Source of the DNA: Candidatus Eiseniibacteriota bacterium
GTDB taxonomy: Bacteria > Arandabacterota > Arandabacteria > JAGLYR01
Assembly (NCBI GenBank): GCA_023132135.1
Contig: JAGLYR010000010.1
Location: 1-14,477 of the forward strand
Direction: 5' to 3'
Length of the DNA stretch: 14,477 nucleotides
The stretch's first letter is position 1; every line of letters starts with the position of its first letter. The position numbers were made by a program, and so were the translations under genes. Under the pieces are notes generated by a model. The model was not told the origin of the DNA. It worked only from the letters and a program-made list of their open reading frames with translations, and ran no database searches. Positions 7,102-13,103 of this stretch are shown piece by piece.

Positions 7102-7129
7102 CATCCCCGCGAAGGCGGGGATCCATCTT
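7099..7129. repeat. CCCCGC-GCGGGG intergenic hairpin repeat, copy 2
   Basis: This is a direct repeat of 7045-7075, beginning CGTCATCCCCGCG and ending GGGGATCCATCTT. ATCCCCGC (7103-7110) and GCGGGGAT (7115-7122) form an 8-bp stem with a GAAG loop. It lies downstream of the - strand glycosyltransferase gene (stop at 7189-7191), so it could also act on that transcript's 3' end. Confidence 0.8.
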
Positions 7130-7188
7130 GACCTTGCACAGTTCTCCCCTTCGTGTTCTTTGTGGACTTCGTGGTTCAAGCTTTTGGG

Positions 7189-8403
7189 CTACGAACTCCT
7201 ACCGCTCGCCCAGATCCGGCGCACGAACTCACAGGCCCCGTAGACTGCCAAGATTATCAGCAGGGGCGTTAGCGGGCTGCGGTGTCTTGCATTGGCAACG
7301 AGTAACGAGTGGGCAACAGTCAGGTACGCGATGAAGCCTGACAGAATGAGATATCGGCCTCTTCTAAGAGAAAACGCCGCGCCGGCTAACGCTGGAACGA
7401 GAACAACCCAGAACATTGGGGCGCTGGTCTTGGCCAGAATCCTCCGGCAAAGACCGACGCCCCGCGGGCTCATCTGCTTCCTGACGTCGATGGTCGGATA
7501 GAGGCCGGAGGCCGACCAGAATTTGGAGAATCGCCGCCCGCAATGCTTGGTGTAGTAGGCCGGGTCCGACCGGATAGATTTCAACCCCTCGCGCATCCCC
7601 TCCCGCTGCCTTTGAACCGGGTTTTCAATCTTCTGCCAATAATCCCTGCTGAACTCCCTTATTGGGATGTCGGGGGTGTTTGTAAGCCACAGATTGAAGG
7701 CGGCGGTGTTGTCGATGAGCATGAACCCGCCGTACCGCGCGTAGTTGCGAATGGTCCATGGGGAAATGACAAGCAGGAAAGTCACACCCGCCAGCAGCAC
7801 GGTCTTGCGGGGAATGCGGATCCTCCGGGACAGGATCAGAAAAACGATCAGGACCAACGCGAAGTATCCGGCCGCCACGGCCCGGGTCAATGCCGCCAAC
7901 CCCCAGAACACAGCGCTGACGAGAATCCACTTCCTCTCCCCCGGTTCGTTCAGTGCTCGAGCCACAGCCCATATGGCAAGCAACAGGAGGGGTGTGAAGA
8001 TGAACTCAGTCAGAATCAGCCAAGGTCCGATGATGGAAGCGGGATAGATGGCAAGAATCCCTGTGCAGACTAGGGCAAGTTTGGAGCCAAGCAGCCTCCT
8101 CGCCAGTAGAAAGCATGCCCACAGCCCGAGAATGGACAACAGGGCTTGGGTGATTCTGATTGCGTTGACGCTCGGACCAAAGAGTCGAACTACTGCGGAG
8201 AGGAAACCCACGTAAACCGGCGGGCGAACAACGTAGTCCTCGGGAAGGGTTCCTTGCCCAGCCAGTGCCACGGCCTGCCTGTAGTAGAACTTCTGGTCAA
8301 AGGCGATGTCGATGTCGGTGTGTTGAAGCGCAAATGTCAAGCGCAGACCTGCGCCAAGAACGAGTATGGCAAGAAGCAAGATGATCTCGCGCCTCTTCGA
8401 CAA
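7189..8403 (-). CDS. GT39/PMT-like membrane glycosyltransferase
   Basis: This is a polytopic inner-membrane protein of 404 aa that would transfer a sugar from a polyprenyl-phosphate donor on the periplasmic side (GT-C fold, PMT_2/ArnT-like family). The N-terminus is a basic SKRRE stretch followed by a membrane helix (about 6-26). The first external loop is acidic (DIDIAFDQKFYY, about 30-41), as expected for the catalytic loop. Several further hydrophobic helices follow. The family hallmark SPWTIRNY is at about 214-221 and is followed by FNLWLTNTP. The C-terminal ARHRSPLTPLLIILAVYG matches the conserved end of the family. The start is TTG 8403, with GGGGGAAG 3 nt upstream. The longer TTG start at 8436 lacks a ribosome binding site and lies in a small palindrome. 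A good - strand promoter is at 8460-8488. It is the only - strand gene here, divergent from another membrane protein. Acceptor and donor are unknown. Confidence 0.85.
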   Translation of the reverse strand: MSKRREIILLLAILVLGAGLRLTFALQHTDIDIAFDQKFYYRQAVALAGQGTLPEDYVVRPPVYVGFLSAVVRLFGPSVNAIRITQALLSILGLWACFLLARRLLGSKLALVCTGILAIYPASIIGPWLILTEFIFTPLLLLAIWAVARALNEPGERKWILVSAVFWGLAALTRAVAAGYFALVLIVFLILSRRIRIPRKTVLLAGVTFLLVISPWTIRNYARYGGFMLIDNTAAFNLWLTNTPDIPIREFSRDYWQKIENPVQRQREGMREGLKSIRSDPAYYTKHCGRRFSKFWSASGLYPTIDVRKQMSPRGVGLCRRILAKTSAPMFWVVLVPALAGAAFSLRRGRYLILSGFIAYLTVAHSLLVANARHRSPLTPLLIILAVYGACEFVRRIWASGRSS

Positions 8404-8406
8404 AAA

Positions 8407-8414
8407 CTTCCCCC
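8407..8414 (-). promoter_or_regulatory. Ribosome binding site for the GT39-like gene
   Basis: On the - strand this reads GGGGGAAG, followed by TTT and the TTG start at 8403. It decides for that start over the upstream in-frame TTG 8436, which has no purine-rich site. Confidence 0.55.
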
Positions 8415-8459
8415 GTTCTGTGATTGTACCCCTCAAGGGGGCACAGCCAGACTACGATG

Positions 8460-8488
8460 ATTATGTCGGTAGGACTGCCGCTGGTCAA
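8460..8488 (-). promoter_or_regulatory. Promoter for the GT39-like gene
   Basis: On the - strand, TTGACC (8488-8483, 5 of 6) and CATAAT (8465-8460, 5 of 6) are 17 nt apart. Transcription would start near 8453, giving a leader of about 50 nt to TTG 8403. The leader contains the small palindrome CCCCT-CA-AGGGG at 8429-8440. Confidence 0.6.
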
Positions 8489-8552
8489 GGCAGGAACAAC
8501 GGCCGCTTGGCTGCGATCCCCGGAGTCCTTGGGGGGCAGGTTGCGGGTGTGG

Positions 8553-8581
8553 TTGAAGTCATTGCCTTCCGCGGGTATGAT
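8553..8581 (+). promoter_or_regulatory. Promoter for the GT-C-like membrane protein gene
   Basis: TTGAAG (8553-8558, 4 of 6) and TATGAT (8576-8581, 5 of 6) have a 17-nt spacer. Transcription would start near 8588, about 56 nt before GTG 8644. With the - strand promoter at 8460-8488 it forms a divergent pair whose -35 boxes are about 65 nt apart. Confidence 0.5.
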
Positions 8582-8632
8582 ACGGGGAAGATCGCCCGTC
8601 AATTCGGCGCACGTGTCGTGTGGACTTCGGAG

Positions 8633-8638
8633 AGGAGG
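8633..8638 (+). promoter_or_regulatory. Ribosome binding site fixing the GTG 8644 start
   Basis: AGGAGG lies 5 nt before GTG 8644. The upstream in-frame GTG 8620 has no such site and would place this sequence inside the coding region. Confidence 0.65.
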
Positions 8639-8643
8639 ATGGG

Positions 8644-10365
8644 GTGCGGGCCTTGCAACGTAGTTCGCTCCACGGCGTCTGGTGGGACGCCATGGTCATC
8701 GTCTTCCTTACCATCGTAGCAGCCCTTGCCGCCCTTCCAGCTCCTTGGCGTTGGGCTACCCACCTGCCCAATGTCCGCCCTACGGACGAACTGGAATTGC
8801 TTTGGCATTTCTGGCACGTGAAGCAATTCGTCTTGGGAGATGTCCAGGAGCTGTTCCACACGAATCTCATCTACTACCCGACCGGCACAACGCTGGCGTT
8901 TGGAACTATGCCGTTGACCACCGCTTTTGCAGCGGTGCCTGTCATGCTGTTGCTCGAGGGTACGCGAGGACTGCTGCTCTCGTACAACCTTGCTGTCCTC
9001 GCAAGCCTTGTCCTCACCGGCTATTCCGTTTTCCTGCTGGTGCGCCTGATCACACGCTCGAATCTGGTGGGTCTCACCTGTGGAACGGCTGCCGCGTTCG
9101 TACCATTCAACTTCGCATATCTTGGACAGCTCCACCTCCTCGTTTTCTACTGGGTGCCGCTATTCCTGTTTTTCCACCTGCGGCTGTGGGAGTCGCCATC
9201 GAAACGGGACGCTCTCTTTGCGTCATTGGCAGCCATGGGTTGCGCGTTCAGTTCCCTAACTTACTTCGCCCATCTCGTCGGAGCGTGGCTCGTTTTCGTG
9301 TTGGTGGGGTCTGCTCTTGAGTGGGACCGAGTGCGGAGGCGGCGACCGTGGGCAAGTCTCGCCCTCGTTGTGGCTGGCATCGCGGCGGCGAGTGTCCTTG
9401 CCCTAGTGCCACTCGAAAGAGCTGGCCCGATTGCCCAGATTCAGCACATGTCGACAGATCTATTGCCGGTGGGTACGGACCCGGTGTACTTTATCACTCC
9501 TCAGGAGGGCTCGGTGCTCGCCAATCTGGCGAGCCGCATTGGGATTGCCAGTGCCCCGTCAATGCACGGCGCGGCGTACATTGGCGTGACGCTCATTGTC
9601 TTCTCCGTTGTCGGTGTGGTCACCTCTCGCCGGCGGCAACGTTGGGTTTGGGTCGCTGTTGCCGCCGTGTTTGCCGTGCTTGGGCTCGGGGCATCGCTGA
9701 AGTGCGGGGAGAAGCTGTACCTGCAGGACATGCTGCCGTACGCATGGTTGCGTGATGTGGTCCCCTTCTTCTCGACCGACCGTGCGCCGGCCCGATTCAT
9801 GAAGACTTCCCATCTTGCTCTGACAGTTTTGGCAGGTTGGGGGTTCCTCTTCGTGCTTGACTACGCGCGGAGGAAACTGGGGCGAACTGCCAGCCTGCTG
9901 GTTCCACTTCTCGTGGCACTCGTTGTGGTGGAGTATGTGCCCACCGGTGTTGAGTCATGGGAACCTCGGATTCCGGGTGCATATAGCATTGTGGCCAGCG
10001 ACGCGGATTCCATCGCAGTCTGTCCAGTGCCTCTGCAGTACGGTGTCAAGAGGAGCTACATGTTCTATCAAACCTTCCATGGCAAGGCGATAACCGGTGG
10101 GAAAATTGCACGCCACTCGGTGGGCGCGGGCTTTCTGCATGACGGCGCCCGTATTGAGAAGCAGGTATACTCGTTGTCGGGCCGGCGCGACCTACCGCGG
10201 GTTGAGGAGATGAGATGCGTCTTGACTGCGAATGGGGTGAAGTACGTTGTCCTGCACCGAATCGGGCGCCCCCAATCCCTGTTCGATAGAGATCGGACAC
10301 GGCTTGGGCAATGGTTGGAGGAGATTGACGAATCGGAGGACGCCGTGGTTTTTCGGGTGTTCTAG
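8644..10365 (+). CDS. GT-C-like polytopic membrane protein
   Basis: This is a 573-aa inner-membrane protein of a GT-C/YfhO-like type found in envelope-sugar loci; its exact reaction is unknown. The first membrane helix is at about 16-34. It is followed by an external loop with PTDELELLWHFWHVKQFV (about 46-63; acidic D48/E49 in the place of GT-C catalytic residues) and LFHTNLIYYPTGTTL. About ten further hydrophobic segments follow. FFSTDRAPARF (about 375-385) matches the R-x-P-x-RF motif I associate with this group. A soluble C-terminal tail (about 433-573) contains MFYQTFHGKAITGGKIAR, resembling the conserved Q-T-x-H-G-K-P-x-x-G-G segment of the group. The start is GTG 8644 with AGGAGG at 5-nt spacing. 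The PHP-domain gene follows after 79 nt on the same strand and may be cotranscribed. The divergent neighbour is a second membrane glycosyltransferase, which suggests a shared polysaccharide or lipid-sugar pathway. Confidence 0.8.
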   Translation: MRALQRSSLHGVWWDAMVIVFLTIVAALAALPAPWRWATHLPNVRPTDELELLWHFWHVKQFVLGDVQELFHTNLIYYPTGTTLAFGTMPLTTAFAAVPVMLLLEGTRGLLLSYNLAVLASLVLTGYSVFLLVRLITRSNLVGLTCGTAAAFVPFNFAYLGQLHLLVFYWVPLFLFFHLRLWESPSKRDALFASLAAMGCAFSSLTYFAHLVGAWLVFVLVGSALEWDRVRRRRPWASLALVVAGIAAASVLALVPLERAGPIAQIQHMSTDLLPVGTDPVYFITPQEGSVLANLASRIGIASAPSMHGAAYIGVTLIVFSVVGVVTSRRRQRWVWVAVAAVFAVLGLGASLKCGEKLYLQDMLPYAWLRDVVPFFSTDRAPARFMKTSHLALTVLAGWGFLFVLDYARRKLGRTASLLVPLLVALVVVEYVPTGVESWEPRIPGAYSIVASDADSIAVCPVPLQYGVKRSYMFYQTFHGKAITGGKIARHSVGAGFLHDGARIEKQVYSLSGRRDLPRVEEMRCVLTANGVKYVVLHRIGRPQSLFDRDRTRLGQWLEEIDESEDAVVFRVF

Positions 10366-10444
10366 GTACATTGGATGTTGGAATAGGGGTGGAGCCCGGC
10401 TTGCTGTGTCCCAATGGATTTTCTAATGAAGGGATGGATATGTC

Positions 10445-12829
10445 ATGATGGCCGCTGGTCCTTGGCAGGTAGCTCGAATTCTGCGGAAAGGCCTCGCAAT
10501 CTCGGCCATTGGCTTGCTTGGGCTACTACTTGTCCAGTGCCAAGCGGCTCTCGGCCAGGATGCGCCCACGAGAAGGCGCCTCCCCTTGCGTGCGATGAAA
10601 GACCTCAGCATCGCTGCGGACCACTACAAGCTCGGGGATGACCTCGGTGGTCGAGTCGAGTACCCCGCGATTGCTGTCGACCATACCGGAGTTCCTTGGG
10701 TTTTCTGGGATCGATGCGATCGGGAAGAGAGCAGAGTCTACACGTGCCGTATTGAGAACGGTCGTCAGATGACTCCAGAACCCGTTAGCCCACTCGGCCA
10801 TGTTGCCTTCGAAAGCGCAGCGGCTGTCGACAGTTCGGGGAACATCTGGGTCTCCTGGGCGTGGTGGCATGACGGAGAATGGGATATCGAGGGAAGGATC
10901 TTTGACGGAAGCATCTGGCGTTCCGCCAGACAACTGGTGGCGGAGCGTGGGTCGGATCTCTCGCCGTCCTTGGCAGCGGATTCCGAGGGGCGGGTCTGGC
11001 TGGTCTGGCAGGCGTACCGGGGAGAGGGTCTTGAAATCCATGCCAAGTACTGGAAGCACGGCGTGGAATCGGAGACCAAGGTTGTCAGTCTCGGTACAGC
11101 CTGCAGTAACTACCGGCCGGCCATCACCGCTGGACGCGACGGTAGTGTGTGGGTGATTTGGGATGGGTGGAAGGACAAGAACTACGAGATATTTGCGAGC
11201 CGCTACACCGATGGCTCTTGGAGCCCACCGCGCAATATCAGCATTAATCCCGGGTATGATTGCTATCGCCCGCAGTGTGCGCCGGATCCATCGGGCGGGA
11301 TCTGGGCAACGTGGAACATCGTCACTCGCGGAGAGACGGAATGGGGAACTGCAGCTGCGAGGGTTACTGAAGAATCCGTCGAACCGGTACTCCTCCCGCC
11401 GGGATTGGTCTCCAAAGCGACGAACTTCGCAAGCATTGCTCTGGATGCAACGGATCGCCCTTGGATCATCTGGCAGGAACGACAGCCGGGGAGGCGATGG
11501 AACGCCTTGGCCTGCGTTTTTGACGGAAACCGGTGGGCCGGACCCTACCCGGTCTGGGAGCAGGGGCCCGAGGCCAAGCAGTTCTCGCCCTGTGTGGCTC
11601 GAGGCCCCGGCGGCGACCTCTGGGTCGCATGGGCGCGGAAGCACCCCATGGCAGCGCGGATCGCCGGGGGCTGGATTGGTGAACTGGAGCAGAGCTCTTT
11701 CGCTGCTGAGCCGGTACGTTGGGAAACCAGAACTCCCCTGGAGTTCGGTGCCACGGCGGACTCCAAGCGTAGCCACGCGATCAAAGCAGAGGGCGAGGAG
11801 TACCATCTATACTGGGGAGATCTCCACAACCACAGCGAACTGTCGGATGGACGCCAGCCGCTAGACCACTGTTTTGCATTGGCACGGGATGTCTACGCCC
11901 TCGATTTCGTTTGCATGGCTGACCACGATGCCAACGTAACCGAGGGCAAATGGAGACTCACCCAGGCGATCTCATCCATCATGAATGAGCCTGGTCGCTT
12001 CGTGACTCTTGCCGGCTATGAGTCGTCCTACAGATGGGCAAGAGCTGGCGCCGGCCACCGTAACATCGTCCATCCTGGTGATGAGGGGGCAATCTGCCAT
12101 TACCGGGAGGGGTTTACACTGCCGGAGCTGCTTCATTGTGTGAGAACGAACAAGGGAATTGCCATTCCTCATCACATTGGTCGCTGGTTCGCACCCATCG
12201 ACTGGGAAAGCTTCGATCCCGCCGTCCAGCCGATCGTTGAGATTTGCTCCGTCCATGGCATCTTTGAGTATTTCGGAAATCCGTGGAAGCCTCGTCCGGA
12301 GTATCTTCCTGCGCCGGCCGTGGACCAGCACAAGACACCGGTGGAGGGTTCCTTTGTGCAGGATGGGTGGGCGCGCGGTCTCCGCTTCGGCGTGATTGGA
12401 TCCACCGACTCCCACATCAACTACTCCTACGGCATTCGGAGGATGGCTCTGGCCGCCGTGTATGCGAAGGACCTCACTCGCGAGGATCTGTTCGACGCGT
12501 TTCGGGCCAGGCGGACCTACGGGACAACCGGCGAGCGGGTTTTTCTCGATTTCAGGGTCAACGATCACATCATGGGCGAGGAGTTTACTCTTCGCCGAGG
12601 CAAGTCGGTTACCGTACGCGTAACCATTGAAGCACCCGTGGTGGTCAAGCGAGTGGATATCGTCCGCGACAACGAGACTGTTCACTCAAGAACTGTGAAC
12701 GGCAGACAAGTGAATTTCTCTTGGAAGGATGCCGAACCATCCTCGTTTTCCACCTATTACTATGCCCGCGTTGTGATGGAAGAGGATAACTACGCTTGGT
12801 CCAGCCCGGTATGGGTAGATTGGGAGTAG
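10445..12829 (+). CDS. Exported seven-bladed propeller-PHP metallohydrolase fusion
   Basis: This 794-aa protein starts with a basic, then hydrophobic signal segment (about 11-38, ending ALGQ), so it is probably secreted or periplasmic. Residues about 70-400 hold seven repeats of 50-53 aa, each built on AxDxxGxxWVxW, with tryptophans at 85, 135, 185, 236, 287, 340 and 393. This is what a seven-bladed beta-propeller would show. Residues about 453-700 form a PHP-type metal-dependent hydrolase domain of the CehA/McbA or DUF3604-like kind: YWGDLHNHSELSDG (H461, H463, D468), MADHD (D493, H494), GYESS (E526), IPHHIG (H576, H577) and STDSH (D655, H657). The C-terminal 100 residues look like a beta-sandwich. 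The metal ligands appear intact, so a phosphoesterase or other hydrolase activity is plausible, but the substrate is unknown. The start is ATG 10445 (ATG 10448 is adjacent), with GAAGGG 11 nt upstream. The stop TAG is also the first three bases of an inverted 20-nt repeat. Confidence 0.85.
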   Translation: MMAAGPWQVARILRKGLAISAIGLLGLLLVQCQAALGQDAPTRRRLPLRAMKDLSIAADHYKLGDDLGGRVEYPAIAVDHTGVPWVFWDRCDREESRVYTCRIENGRQMTPEPVSPLGHVAFESAAAVDSSGNIWVSWAWWHDGEWDIEGRIFDGSIWRSARQLVAERGSDLSPSLAADSEGRVWLVWQAYRGEGLEIHAKYWKHGVESETKVVSLGTACSNYRPAITAGRDGSVWVIWDGWKDKNYEIFASRYTDGSWSPPRNISINPGYDCYRPQCAPDPSGGIWATWNIVTRGETEWGTAAARVTEESVEPVLLPPGLVSKATNFASIALDATDRPWIIWQERQPGRRWNALACVFDGNRWAGPYPVWEQGPEAKQFSPCVARGPGGDLWVAWARKHPMAARIAGGWIGELEQSSFAAEPVRWETRTPLEFGATADSKRSHAIKAEGEEYHLYWGDLHNHSELSDGRQPLDHCFALARDVYALDFVCMADHDANVTEGKWRLTQAISSIMNEPGRFVTLAGYESSYRWARAGAGHRNIVHPGDEGAICHYREGFTLPELLHCVRTNKGIAIPHHIGRWFAPIDWESFDPAVQPIVEICSVHGIFEYFGNPWKPRPEYLPAPAVDQHKTPVEGSFVQDGWARGLRFGVIGSTDSHINYSYGIRRMALAAVYAKDLTREDLFDAFRARRTYGTTGERVFLDFRVNDHIMGEEFTLRRGKSVTVRVTIEAPVVVKRVDIVRDNETVHSRTVNGRQVNFSWKDAEPSSFSTYYYARVVMEEDNYAWSSPVWVDWE

Positions 12830-12846
12830 CCTGCATTTCTCACCAG
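12827..12846 (-). repeat. Dispersed 20-nt element, copy 3 (inverted)
   Basis: Read on the - strand this is CTGGTGAGAAATGCAGGCTA, 19 of 20 identical to copy 1 (84-103) and 19 of 20 to copy 2 (218-237). Its CTA end supplies, on the + strand, the TAG stop of the propeller-PHP gene. It is in opposite orientation to the other two copies. Confidence 0.75.
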
Positions 12847-12886
12847 TTTTCTGCTACGGTACCGGTCCATGGGCTGCGGGGCGAGT

Positions 12887-12908
12887 GCGAGAGTGCGATG
12901 TAGCGCCC
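12887..12908 (+). repeat. 22-nt dispersed repeat, copy 2
   Basis: It begins with GCGAGAGTGCGATGTAGCG and ends in CCC, matching 6922-6943 in 21 of 22 bases. It contains the octamers GAGAGTGC and GATGTAGC, in the same phase relation as the end of the array at 6860-6939. A related GTGTAGCGCGACC string follows at about 12921. Confidence 0.7.
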
Positions 12909-12969
12909 GGGAGATGGTCGGGGTGTAGCGCGACCCTCCACATAGGCAATGCGCATGCTCAGATTGGAG

Positions 12970-12989
12970 GGACGGCTTCCACGCCGTCC
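12970..12989. repeat. GGACGGC/GCCGTCC hairpin
   Basis: GGACGGC (12970-12976) and GCCGTCC (12983-12989) form a perfect 7-bp stem with a TTCCAC loop. No T tract follows. It resembles GGAGGGACG...CGTCC intergenic repeats that I recall from other environmental genomes, but I cannot assign a family. Confidence 0.55.
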
Positions 12990-13103
12990 ACATCGAGGGA
13001 CCTTGGAAAAGAGCATTGTAGGGCTTGGCGCCACCGCCCGCTTGATTCCCCGCTCCATCCATGTTAGCCTTCACGGAAGCTTCCCCGGTACCATGGAGCG
13101 GAA

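Larger units (their letters stand above)
8457..8719 (+). pseudogene. Possible decayed N-terminus of a family-2 glycosyltransferase
   Basis: Conceptual translation gives MIMSVGLPLVKAG in the frame of 8457. After a shift of frame near 8520-8540 it gives VVEVIAFRGYDTGKIARQFGARVV, then ERRMGCGPCNVV and STASGG. These resemble the start of GT2 enzymes (SVVIPxxNEA, then [26 protein letters not shown], then GPARNxGxxxASG). The DDGSTD nucleotide-binding part is missing or degraded, and no single frame carries all the segments. It overlaps the start of the next gene and contains that gene's probable promoter. The similarity is judged by eye and could be chance. Confidence 0.3.
12830..13103. other. Repeat-rich gap between the PHP and sulfatase-like genes
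   Basis: I see no gene in these 274 bases. They contain most of the inverted 20-nt element, the second copy of the 22-nt repeat (12887-12908), a 7-bp hairpin (12970-12989), and a weak candidate promoter (TTGATT 13042-13047, 17 nt, TAGCCT 13065-13070 preceded by TG) that could serve the sulfatase-like gene. Confidence 0.5.

Noticed and set aside
7149-7178. TTCGTGTTCTTTGTGGACTT-type string downstream of the GT39-like gene
   Set aside because: I recall similar strings in other environmental bacterial genomes, but here it occurs once and has no clear structure. I cannot support a feature call.
10505-10560. Lipoprotein signal in the propeller-PHP protein
   Set aside because: The Cys in LLVQCQ is preceded by Gln instead of the small residue a lipobox needs. 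A cleavable signal peptide is more likely.
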